The notes under the pieces: generated by a model | Databases searched by the model: none | What the model saw: the letters and a program-made list of their open reading frames with translations, nothing else | What the model was told of the DNA's origin: nothing | Shown here: positions 1-6,746 of the stretch, piece after piece | Position numbering within the stretch: the first letter of the stretch is position 1 | Layout: the number at the start of each line of letters is the position of its first letter | Position numbers and translations under genes: made by a program | From: Rhodoferax sp. | Lineage (GTDB): Bacteria; Pseudomonadota; Gammaproteobacteria; Burkholderiales; Burkholderiaceae_C | DNA: 11,533 nucleotides | Assembly (NCBI GenBank): GCA_026785765.1 | Contig: JAJAZK010000105.1 | Span: 1-11,533, forward strand | Direction of reading: 5' to 3'

Positions 1-439
1 CAGATGCAGTAAACCCGGCCGTATCAATCACCGCGCCGGCGCCAATGGCGATGCCCGACTGGTTGACCAGCACCAGCCGCCCGTTGGACTGCAGGCTGCC
101 GAAAATTGCGGAGGGGTTGTTCGTCACAACCCGGTTGATGACGGTGCTGGCCGCATTGGGTTGCGCAAAGACGGTGGCACTGCCGGCGGGTATCGAGAAA
201 CTCTGCCAGTTGATGGCTGAATGGTAGCTGGCAGCGCCGTTCTGGGTGGTGACGGTCAGCTGCTTGCCGTTGGTCGCCATGCTCGCCTGGCCGTGTACCG
301 CTACCCCACCCGACGGATTGGCTATTGCGCCATTGGGCGCACTGGCAAAAGCCCCGGCAAGTGCCAACGCCAGCAGGGCCGGCCTGAAGCGACGGTTGCG
401 CGTGGCTTTAACCCGCGCAGCCACAGGATTTATTCTCAT
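1..439 (-). CDS. Two-partner-secretion exoprotein (filamentous haemagglutinin-type), N-terminal part only
   Basis: The minus strand is open from an ATG at 439 to the window edge (146 codons; the rest lies outside). Residues 1-40 are a long basic, then hydrophobic export signal (basic to about residue 19, then ALLALALAGAFAS, with cleavage near the ANP at 40-42). The remainder matches the start of a TPS (haemagglutination activity) domain: INWQSFSIPAG near 76-86, NPSAIFGSLQSNGRLVLVNQSGI near 108-130 in two adjoining blocks, and IGAGAVIDTAGF near 132-143. In this family the N-terminal domain docks with an outer-membrane TpsB (ShlB/FhaC-type) pore, and a large beta-helical protein is then exported. 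A GGGG tract 8 bases upstream can act as a weak ribosome-binding site. An in-frame ATG at 454 would add five residues and cannot be excluded. No partner gene is visible here. The family call is firm; substrate or adhesive function is unknown. Confidence 0.88.
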   Translation of the reverse strand, partial: MRINPVAARVKATRNRRFRPALLALALAGAFASAPNGAIANPSGGVAVHGQASMATNGKQLTVTTQNGAASYHSAINWQSFSIPAGSATVFAQPNAASTVINRVVTNNPSAIFGSLQSNGRLVLVNQSGIAIGAGAVIDTAGFTAS

Positions 440-559
440 TTTTGTACCCCACATACCCAGCCCGACCCGTTCTGTACACACCGTGGCTGCACCACTATGC
501 CAGCGTGCTGCTTGGTGCCGCGCCGGTTCGCCAATCCGGCCACTGCCTGTTGATTGTGC

Positions 560-584
560 TGACATTTTGGTCACTTGTGACATT
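560..584. promoter_or_regulatory. Putative operator: cluster of TGAC/GTCA half-sites
   Basis: Three copies of one half-site lie close together: TGAC at 560-563, GTCA at 570-573 and TGAC at 578-581. The last two form a perfect palindrome with a two-base centre, GTCACTTGTGAC at 570-581. The heptamer TGACATT also occurs twice as a direct repeat (560-566 and 578-584) with an 18-bp period. The site is about 120 bp from the exoprotein start and about 310 bp from the lipoprotein start. It resembles a dimeric regulator's binding site. The half-sites face the opposite way to the CRP/FNR consensus, and I cannot name a regulator. Confidence 0.3.
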
Positions 585-654
585 CCCCCGCCGGATTTCT
601 TACGTGTTGTCGCCCAGTGACGGGACGGCGCATCGTTGCAGCGCCTCGCCTTGT

Positions 655-750
655 CCAATTGGCGGATGACAGGACGCTCCATTTGTGCTAGCACCGTCCG
701 TAACCTGCGTCGCAGGACTTGGCGCCACCGCCCGACCATCCGCCAAATGG
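655..750. repeat. 96-bp structured element with terminal inverted repeats
   Basis: The outer arms CCAATTGGCGGATG (655-668) and CATCCGCCAAATGG (737-750) are inverted repeats matching at 13 of 14 positions. Between them are a perfect 10-bp palindrome GTGCTAGCAC (685-694) and a second hairpin sequence CCTGCGTCGCAGG (704-716, six-base arms around one base). No flanking target-site duplication is visible. It could be a REP/MITE-like repeat remnant, a folded leader RNA of the lipoprotein transcript, or a large operator. Other copies in the genome would be needed to call it a repeat family. Confidence 0.4.
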
Positions 751-893
751 GGGATGCGCGAACGGCAGCGAGCTACTACCGTCGCAGCAGGTCAGGTCCC
801 GCAAAGACTGATCCCGGCCACAGTCCACCCAACAGTGAACGGTGTTCGCCGAAAAAACCAACCGGACTTTGCACCTACACGAAGAGGACTGCC

Positions 894-3236
894 ATGAAAC
901 ACAGAATCAAACGCTCCCTGCTCGCCCTGGCCAGCGTCGGCCTGCTAACACTGGTCGGCTGCGGCGGTGGAGGTGGTAGCGACTTCGCCGACGTCAGCAC
1001 GACCGTCATCGACGGCGCGATCCAGAACGCTGTCGTCTGCCTGGACAAGGACAACAACGGCGCCTGCGATCCAGGTGAGCCGCAAGGCAAGACCGGCGCC
1101 AACGGCAAGGTCACGTTCCAGGTCGCCAAGGCAGACCTTGGGAAGTTCCCTATTCTTGCTGTGGTTGGTCTGGACGCCGTTGATGCCGACCACGGACCGG
1201 TGACCACGCCCTTCGTAATGACTGCCCCGGCCGACAAAACCGCGGTCATCAGCCCGTTAACATCGCTGGTGCAACAGGTAATTGCCAACTCCGGCGTCAG
1301 TTCCGACGAAGCGGCCGTGTCCATAAAAAGCCTGACCGGCATCACGGTGTCGATTTTTGCTGACTACACCCAGGCGGCCGCTCCGACCGACGGCACCGAC
1401 CCGGCGACCCTGGCCCGCATGCTGGTGGTGACCACGCAAAAGCAGACGGCGTTGCTGGCCTCGGCAATCGGTACTCCGGCCGCGGACGGAAAAACCATCA
1501 CCAAAGGCGATATCGACCGTGCCACCCGCAAAAAGATGCTCGAGCGTCTGACGCCTCTGGTGACCGCGATCAATGACGCTACGGTGCGCAATGCCGGCAC
1601 GGCCGTCGCCAAGGAGGCCGCCCTGCAAATCGCGGCCACCACACAGGCGAACGACGCGCAAGCGCTCAAACCCGCAGGTATTGCAACCGAAGTGGCGATC
1701 AACAACCAGATCGCGAACCCGGTCGCCGAGGCGGTAACCGCTCCGAGTCCCGGGGTGACGCTTGCCAACCTGACATTCACCGACTCTTCAAATTACTTTG
1801 CGCGCTTCTTTACTGCCACGGCCGCTCAGTCCACACCAGACGCGAACGGCATGGTCAAGTATGTCGACCGACGCTACAGCTCCAACACCGGTTTTCTTGC
1901 CCGGTGGGGCATCGGTTCCCAGCCGCGTTTCCAGGCAGATTTGAACTGGAACGGAAGTGCGTGGGTGGGCTGTCCCATCAACTTTGAAGGCACATCCTCG
2001 GTACGGGACGCCATGGGAAACAGCACGTACATCTTCTGTTACAACCGCGAAACCGGCAAAGGGGCCAACGCAATCTTTGACATTGCTGGCAAGGCCATGA
2101 AAGAGGTTTACGACAGCATCATTGCGACGGGTCCCACCAACTTCAAGATTGAAAATTCCGCCACGGCCTTGGGTGCCGCAACCTTCCCACCCGGCTCCAA
2201 GCTCCGTTACTCCAGTTCAACATCGCTCACGAGCGCGATAGCCTATTCCCCGGCCGGCAAGGACAACCCTCCCGGCGTCAGCAATACGATCTCGCAGTAC
2301 AGCCCTGCAGTTGCGGCCGGTGGCATCGCCGCCAATCAGGCCCCAGGAGTGGGGTGCAACTCCACTGAAATCAATACCACTAATGGGACGCCCACCACGA
2401 CATTGGAAGGGATGGTCGTGGCCGCTACTGGCAATCCGTGCGTGTTTACCGGCGGCAGCTTTGTCTACCTGGGCGTGACCTATACCAACCCCGACCCGAC
2501 CAATGAGTCGTGGGCGGGGCAATCACTCGATATGGGAACTTTGGGGACTGCACCCGTAGGCAGCGGCCTGGTGGCGCCCGGCTTCTACACGACCAACACG
2601 CGCTTTCGCGTGGCGTTCAAGGGCACCGGTACCAATCCCACCACATACTACGCCTGCAAACAGCGTTTCAACAACGGCTCGGCGCGCAACTGCGTCCCCA
2701 TCGGGACCGGGTCGTACACCATCACCACCTTGGGTGATGCACGCGTCATGACGTTCAACAACCTGCCGGCTCAAATGGCACCGCTGACCTCCAACCGGGT
2801 TTTTGTCGAACGTGGCGGAGCAATATATTTCGGCTTCCAGAGCAAGCTGGGCACCTTCAACGCCGCCCGCCTCAACACCGTGGCTGGCAATGCCTTGTTG
2901 ACCCAGCTCGGCATGCCGCTGGAAGACCCGAACCTGCCGATTGCACTGACCGCAGGGTCCTACCAGGGAAGTTATGACGTCAGCAATGCAGGCCCGGCCA
3001 ACGCGACGGGTGTGGTCCTGACAATCAATGCCAACGGTAGCCTGTTTTGCCAGAACACGGTCAGCTTGGCCAATGTGACGCCGTGCCAGTTCAACACAAC
3101 CAATCCACTCACTGGCGCATTCACCGCCACCATCGGCGCCAGCAGCATGGGCGGCAGCGTCAACTTCCAGACCGGGACCGGTAGCGGCACCCTCAGCGCA
3201 CCTGACTCCGGCAGCTTTACCGTGTTGCGCCGCTAG
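894..3236 (+). CDS. Large outer-membrane lipoprotein of unknown function
   Basis: The protein is 780 residues. The ATG at 894 is chosen because GAAGAGGA (881-888) sits just upstream and because it gives a textbook lipoprotein signal: a basic KHRIKR head, a hydrophobic core, and lipobox L20-V21-G22-C23 followed by a glycine run. Glycine at +2 argues for outer-membrane sorting. Residues 34-76 resemble the short beta-sandwich module seen at the start of many Burkholderiales lipoproteins, with a calcium-loop-like D51-x-D53-x-N55-x-x-x-D59. Residues 110-285 look largely helical. The rest is Thr/Gly/Asn-rich and probably beta-stranded. Besides the lipidated Cys23 there are ten cysteines in close pairs (49/58, 360/382, 488/516, 588/600, 719/731), suggesting five disulphides in an oxidising compartment. 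It is divergent from the exoprotein gene and ends before a strong terminator. I do not recognise the family; a surface or periplasmic location is inferred from the signal. Confidence 0.85.
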   Translation: MKHRIKRSLLALASVGLLTLVGCGGGGGSDFADVSTTVIDGAIQNAVVCLDKDNNGACDPGEPQGKTGANGKVTFQVAKADLGKFPILAVVGLDAVDADHGPVTTPFVMTAPADKTAVISPLTSLVQQVIANSGVSSDEAAVSIKSLTGITVSIFADYTQAAAPTDGTDPATLARMLVVTTQKQTALLASAIGTPAADGKTITKGDIDRATRKKMLERLTPLVTAINDATVRNAGTAVAKEAALQIAATTQANDAQALKPAGIATEVAINNQIANPVAEAVTAPSPGVTLANLTFTDSSNYFARFFTATAAQSTPDANGMVKYVDRRYSSNTGFLARWGIGSQPRFQADLNWNGSAWVGCPINFEGTSSVRDAMGNSTYIFCYNRETGKGANAIFDIAGKAMKEVYDSIIATGPTNFKIENSATALGAATFPPGSKLRYSSSTSLTSAIAYSPAGKDNPPGVSNTISQYSPAVAAGGIAANQAPGVGCNSTEINTTNGTPTTTLEGMVVAATGNPCVFTGGSFVYLGVTYTNPDPTNESWAGQSLDMGTLGTAPVGSGLVAPGFYTTNTRFRVAFKGTGTNPTTYYACKQRFNNGSARNCVPIGTGSYTITTLGDARVMTFNNLPAQMAPLTSNRVFVERGGAIYFGFQSKLGTFNAARLNTVAGNALLTQLGMPLEDPNLPIALTAGSYQGSYDVSNAGPANATGVVLTINANGSLFCQNTVSLANVTPCQFNTTNPLTGAFTATIGASSMGGSVNFQTGTGSGTLSAPDSGSFTVLRR

Positions 3237-3290
3237 CCCTCGTGCGGTCCCTGCTCGCCCTCGCCGAGGGCTGATCGGCAAACTATGCCA

Positions 3291-3317
3291 AAAGGCCCGC
3301 CCAACGCGGGCCTTTTT
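3291..3317. terminator. Bidirectional intrinsic terminator
   Basis: A perfect 10-bp stem, AAAGGCCCGC (3291-3300) with GCGGGCCTTT (3306-3315), encloses a five-base loop. On the plus strand it runs into TTTTT (3313-3317). On the minus strand the opposite end gives four T residues (complement of 3290-3293). It lies 54 bp after the lipoprotein stop and about 70 bp beyond the stop of the convergent small gene, so it probably ends both transcripts. A weaker hairpin, GCCCT/AGGGC (3257-3271), lies just before it without a T-tract. Confidence 0.88.
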
Positions 3318-3386
3318 CATTATTGGTCCCGCCGGAACTGCGCTCGACCAGGACGTGAGTGCAGCGAAGCGCCTCAACCCAAGCCG

Positions 3387-3506
3387 TCAATTGGCCAGCA
3401 GTTGGCGCAATACAAACGGCAGGATGCCGCCATGGCCGTAGTAATCCACCGTGATCGGCGTGTCGATGCGCAGGGTCAACAGCAGCTCACTGCGTCGGCC
3501 ATCGGC
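3387..3506 (-). repeat. Direct repeat copy 1: duplicated acnA 3' end
   Basis: This 120-bp segment aligns without gaps to 3892-4011 (offset 505) with 105 identities, by hand count. It covers the last 39 codons and the stop codon of acnA. Twelve of the fifteen differing bases are synonymous. The similarity extends a few bases past the stop (shared AGCC/G before the stop complement) and ends sharply at 3506. Confidence 0.9.
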
Positions 3507-3674
3507 TGCTTCGTCGCCAAGGCCATGCGGCCCGACTACATGTCGTATGTTGCCCGTCCAGGCCATCGCGACGAAGTCTTCCTTGTTCATGGAGCGACCA
3601 TGCCTCTTGGCCTCCTCGGCCCAGTATTGTTTCAATTCGGCGGGCATCTGTTTGATGGTCAAAACTTCACTCAT
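3387..3674 (-). CDS. Chimeric small ORF: ribbon-helix-helix antitoxin-like head joined to a copy of the AcnA C-terminus
   Basis: The ORF encodes 95 residues from an ATG at 3674, with GAGG five bases upstream. Residues 1-35 (MSEVLTIKQMPAELKQYWAE followed by EAKRHGRSMNKED) have the short strand, amphipathic helix and GRSMNKE turn typical of Arc/FitA-like ribbon-helix-helix antitoxins. After an unrecognised stretch (about 36-56), residues 57-95 repeat the last 39 residues of AcnA with only two substitutions (Thr for Glu, Gly for Arg) and end at the equivalent stop codon. The expected second helix of the RHH fold is disrupted and no toxin gene follows; the next element is the terminator. This could be an antitoxin gene truncated by recombination and fused in frame by chance, or an expressed hybrid. 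The 217 bp between acnA and this ORF hold no recognisable gene. The AcnA tail is certain; the RHH assignment is moderate. Confidence 0.5.
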   Translation of the reverse strand: MSEVLTIKQMPAELKQYWAEEAKRHGRSMNKEDFVAMAWTGNIRHVVGPHGLGDEAADGRRSELLLTLRIDTPITVDYYGHGGILPFVLRQLLAN

Positions 3675-3707
3675 GACGGCCTCAATGGAAGATGTGGTGG
3701 AGCCAAT

Positions 3708-3736
3708 AAGGTAGCGAAATGGCTGCTCTTGTTCAA
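3708..3736 (-). promoter_or_regulatory. Possible sigma-70 promoter for the chimeric ORF
   Basis: On the minus strand TTGAAC (complement of 3731-3736) is followed after exactly 17 bp by TACCTT (complement of 3708-3713). These match 4/6 and 3/6 of the -35 and -10 consensus. The predicted start would give a leader of about 27 bases before the ATG at 3674, which fits its GAGG site. The -10 match is poor, so this is tentative. Confidence 0.25.
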
Positions 3737-3891
3737 CCTGCGCATCTGCGATGCACAAGTGCGCCCACTTTGCAGGCGGCGGTCCAAGACCTCGTCCATG
3801 GCGAACACAACCGGAACGTAATCGTCTGGATGAGCTCGAAGTCGCCGAGGTATGGGGCCAGGCAAGGTGCGCGGCAGTGTGCCGCCAGCCG

Positions 3892-4011
3892 TCAATTTGC
3901 CAGTAGCTGCCGCAACACAAACGGCAGGATGCCGCCGTGGCGGTAGTAGTCCACCTCGATCGGCGTGTCGATGCGCAGGGTGAGCAGCAGCTCGCTGCGC
4001 CGACCATCGGC
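3892..4011 (-). repeat. Direct repeat copy 2: 3' end of intact acnA
   Basis: This is the partner of 3387-3506, lying inside the intact aconitase gene. The two copies bracket 385 bp of unrelated sequence. A short hairpin, GCGGCA/TGCCGC (3871-3885), sits just downstream of this copy's stop but lacks a T-tract. Confidence 0.9.
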
Positions 4012-6621
4012 ATGTGCCACCACCAGCTTCGCATCACTTTGCGGTGCCAGGTCGGCGGCCGGTTCGATGTCGATACGCTCGTCCCCACGCAATTCCAGCG
4101 ATTGCCAGGAGTCGCCTGCTTTGAACTGCAGCGGCAACACGCCCATGCCGACCAGGTTGCTGCGGTGGATACGCTCGAAGCTCTTCGCCACCACGGCGCG
4201 GATACCGAGCAGCTGTGTGCCCTTGGCGGCCCAGTCGCGGCTGGAGCCGGTGCCGTATTCCTCGCCGGCAAACACCACCGTGGGTATGCGCTGCGCCATG
4301 TACTGCATGGCAGCCTCGTAAATGGACATCTTCTGCGCCTCTTGCCCGCCGGCGCCGTGGTACAGGGTCCGGCCGCCCTCCTCGCGCGAACCGTCTGCAC
4401 CGGCTGGCAACATCAGGTTCTTGATGCGCACATTGGCAAAGGTGCCGCGCAGCATAACCTCGTGGTTGCCACGGCGCGCACCGTAGGAGTTGAAGTCGGC
4501 CTTCTGGATGCCGTGCGCCAGCAGCCATTGCCCGGCCGGGGACTGTTCGGCGATGGAACCGGCGGGCGAAATATGGTCGGTGGTGATGGAGTCGCCAAAC
4601 AGCGCCATGATGCGCGCGCCCGTGACGCGCTCGGCGCCTGGAACCGCAGCGGCGGGCGCTTGCAACTGGAAGCCGTCAAAAAAAGGCGGGCGCGCGATGT
4701 AACTGCTCTGTGGCCAGCTATAGCTGGTGCCAGTGACACCCTGGATGTGCTCCCACAATTTGCCCGGCTCGGTCTTGATGCGGGCATAGTTGTCGCGGTA
4801 GGCCTTGCCGTGCATGGCGAAGCGCATCAGGTCATGGATCTCCTCGCTGCCCGGCCAGATGTCGCCCAGGTACACGTCCCGGCCGTCTTTGCCTTGTCCC
4901 ACCGGTTCGGTCATCAGGTCGCGCAGCACGGTGCCGGCAATAGCGTAGGCCACCACCAGCGGCGGGCTGGCCAGAAAATTGGCTTTCAGGTTGGGATGGA
5001 TGCGCGCCTCGAAATTGCGGTTGCCCGACAACACCGACGCACACACCAGATCGTTGGCGCTGATCACTTCATTCAGTTCAGGAGTCAGGTCGCCAGCGTT
5101 GCCAATGCAGGTGGTGCAACCGTAGCCGGCCAGCGCAAACCCGAGCTTCTCCAGATATGGCAGCAGGCCGGTTTGCGTCAGGTACTCGGTCACGATGCGC
5201 GAGCCCGGCGCCAGCGATGTCTTGATGTGGGGCTGCACCCGCAGTCCGGCCTGCACTGCCTTCTTTGCCAGCAGGCCGGCCGCCAGCAGCACCCCTGGGT
5301 TGGAGGTATTGGTGCAACTGGTGATGGCGGCAATCAGGACGTCACCGTTGCGTACATCGAGCCCGCCCGGCGTATGGAAAACCTGCGCCAACTTGCCTGG
5401 CATCTGGTTGAAACCGTTCTCGGCATTGGAGCGCGAGAACAGGGAACTGAACTGGCTCGCCACCTGGCCCAGTTCGATACGGTCCTGCGGGCGCTTCGGT
5501 CCGGCCAGGCTGGGCGTGACGCTGCCCAAGTCGAGCTGTACCACCTGCGAATAATCGATCTCCCCGGCCAGTGCCACGCCGAACAGTCCTTGGGCGCGGA
5601 AATAGGCCTCGAAGTTTTCGATCTCCTGGGCGCTGCGGCCGGTGCCCTTGAAGTAGGCGAGGGTTTTCTCATCGACCGGGAAAAAACCCATCGTCGCGCC
5701 ATATTCAGGCGCCATGTTGGCAATCGTGGCGCGGTCCGGCAGGGCCAAGGTGCGGGTGCCGGCGCCGAAGAACTCGACAAACTTGCCCACCACCTTGTGC
5801 TGGCGCAGCAGTTCCGTCACTGTCAGCACCAGATCGGTGGCGGTCACCCCCTCACGCAGGCGACCGGTCAGCTCCAGCCCGACCACATCCGGCGTCAAAA
5901 AGTACACCGGCTGACCCAGCATCGCCGCTTCGGCCTCGATACCACCCACGCCCCAGCCAACCACACCAATGCCGTTGATCATCGTCGTGTGGCTGTCGGT
6001 ACCGACCAGACTATCGGGGTAGAAAACTCCGTCGGCGCGCCGGTGCACACCACGCGCCAGGTACTCGAGATTGACCTGGTGCACGATGCCAAAGCCTGGT
6101 GGCACCACGCCGAAGGTGTCGAACGCCTGCATGCCCCATTTCATGAACTCGTAACGTTCGCGGTTGCGCTGGAACTCCAGCTTCATGTTGAGGTCGAGCG
6201 AGTCCTTCTGCCCGTAGTGGTCGACCATCACAGAATGGTCTACCACCAGATCTACGGGCACCAGCGGCTCGATCCGTTTCGGGTCCTTGCCAAGCTCGAC
6301 TGCCTTGCTGCGCATGGCTGCCAGGTCGGCCAGCAGCGGGACGCCGGTGAAGTCTTGCAACACCACGCGCGCGACCAGAAACGGAATCTCGTCGCTGCGC
6401 GCGGCGTTCGCCTGCCAATTGGCGATCTGCGCCACGTGGCCCGCGGTGACGCGTTTGCCGTCGCAGTTGCGCAGCACCGACTCAAGCACGATCCGCAGCG
6501 ACACCGGCAACCGGCTCACGTTCGGATATCGCTGTGCCAGCGTCGGCAAAGAATACAACTCGCCGGTCTCCCCCGATGCGGCCCGGAACTGTTTGCGGGT
6601 GGAATCAAAAGGGTGTTGCAT
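3892..6621 (-). CDS. acnA: Aconitate hydratase A (aconitase)
   Basis: The cytoplasmic TCA-cycle enzyme interconverts citrate and isocitrate through cis-aconitate on a [4Fe-4S] cluster. The protein is 909 residues, close to the AcnA/IRP1 family length of about 890-900. Visible family blocks are VGTDSHTTMINGIGVVGWGV (206-225), the cluster ligand Cys436 in TSCTNTSNPG, Cys502 and Cys505 in GYGCTTCIGNAG, and the swivel-domain signatures FGDSITTDHISPAGSI (675-690) and EEYGTGSSRDWAAKG (787-801). The frame runs open 37 codons further upstream, but the start at 6621 is set by an AAGGAG six bases before it and by the AcnA-like N-terminus MQHPFDSTRK. It lies 123 bp after parC on the same strand, so it may read through from that operon or use its own promoter; I could not pick a convincing one. 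Its 3' end is duplicated downstream, but the gene itself appears intact. Confidence 0.97.
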   Translation of the reverse strand: MQHPFDSTRKQFRAASGETGELYSLPTLAQRYPNVSRLPVSLRIVLESVLRNCDGKRVTAGHVAQIANWQANAARSDEIPFLVARVVLQDFTGVPLLADLAAMRSKAVELGKDPKRIEPLVPVDLVVDHSVMVDHYGQKDSLDLNMKLEFQRNRERYEFMKWGMQAFDTFGVVPPGFGIVHQVNLEYLARGVHRRADGVFYPDSLVGTDSHTTMINGIGVVGWGVGGIEAEAAMLGQPVYFLTPDVVGLELTGRLREGVTATDLVLTVTELLRQHKVVGKFVEFFGAGTRTLALPDRATIANMAPEYGATMGFFPVDEKTLAYFKGTGRSAQEIENFEAYFRAQGLFGVALAGEIDYSQVVQLDLGSVTPSLAGPKRPQDRIELGQVASQFSSLFSRSNAENGFNQMPGKLAQVFHTPGGLDVRNGDVLIAAITSCTNTSNPGVLLAAGLLAKKAVQAGLRVQPHIKTSLAPGSRIVTEYLTQTGLLPYLEKLGFALAGYGCTTCIGNAGDLTPELNEVISANDLVCASVLSGNRNFEARIHPNLKANFLASPPLVVAYAIAGTVLRDLMTEPVGQGKDGRDVYLGDIWPGSEEIHDLMRFAMHGKAYRDNYARIKTEPGKLWEHIQGVTGTSYSWPQSSYIARPPFFDGFQLQAPAAAVPGAERVTGARIMALFGDSITTDHISPAGSIAEQSPAGQWLLAHGIQKADFNSYGARRGNHEVMLRGTFANVRIKNLMLPAGADGSREEGGRTLYHGAGGQEAQKMSIYEAAMQYMAQRIPTVVFAGEEYGTGSSRDWAAKGTQLLGIRAVVAKSFERIHRSNLVGMGVLPLQFKAGDSWQSLELRGDERIDIEPAADLAPQSDAKLVVAHADGRRSELLLTLRIDTPIEVDYYRHGGILPFVLRQLLAN

Positions 6622-6627
6622 GGCAGG

Positions 6628-6633
6628 CTCCTT
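6628..6633 (-). promoter_or_regulatory. Ribosome-binding site of acnA
   Basis: AAGGAG on the minus strand ends six bases before the ATG at 6621. This strong Shine-Dalgarno match decides the start against the in-frame upstream candidates at 6654 and 6732, which lack one. Confidence 0.8.
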
Positions 6634-6720
6634 GAATGGCAGTGGGAAGGCCATTCTGGCACCCCACACATTGCCAGCACCGGCCGGGTGGATTTTCCCG
6701 CAGCGTGCCGTCAGCCGCAA

Positions 6721-6746
6721 GCCCCAAGCCACAGCCCCAAGCCACT
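6721..6746. repeat. Two tandem 13-bp repeats at the parC 3' end
   Basis: GCCCCAAGCCACA (6721-6733) is followed directly by GCCCCAAGCCACT (6734-6746), 12 of 13 identical. The second unit overlaps the first two bases of the parC stop codon complement. It is probably a short slippage duplication and no function is evident. Confidence 0.6.

Larger units (their letters stand above)
440..893. other. Divergent intergenic region between exoprotein and lipoprotein genes
   Basis: This 454-bp gap must carry the promoters of both outward-facing genes. The frame of the lipoprotein stays open upstream to about 636, but that stretch reads as an arginine-rich, low-complexity peptide without a signal or ribosome-binding site, so I treat it as non-coding. 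I found no convincing sigma-70 -35/-10 pair on either strand. The structures seen are the half-site cluster at 560-584 and the inverted-repeat element at 655-750, listed separately. Confidence 0.6.

Noticed and set aside
570..581. CRP/FNR-type binding site
   Set aside because: The palindrome is GTCAC-TT-GTGAC, whereas the CRP consensus is TGTGA-N6-TCACA, so the half-sites are in the wrong order and spacing.
636..893. An 86-codon N-terminal extension of the lipoprotein frame
   Set aside because: The ATG at 894 has a ribosome-binding site and directly precedes a perfect lipoprotein signal peptide. The extension would bury that signal and reads as non-coding.
2523..3377. A 284-codon minus-strand frame over the lipoprotein 3' end
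   Set aside because: It spans the bidirectional terminator, starts inside it and has no recognisable protein character. It is a shadow of the lipoprotein gene.
3285..3821. A plus-strand frame of 178 codons across the acnA tail copy
   Set aside because: It starts at the terminator, is antisense to the duplicated acnA end, and has no signal of coding beyond being open.
3871..3885. Hairpin just after acnA as a terminator
   Set aside because: The stem is six base pairs with a three-base loop and no T-tract follows on the minus strand, so transcription probably continues to the terminator at 3291-3317.
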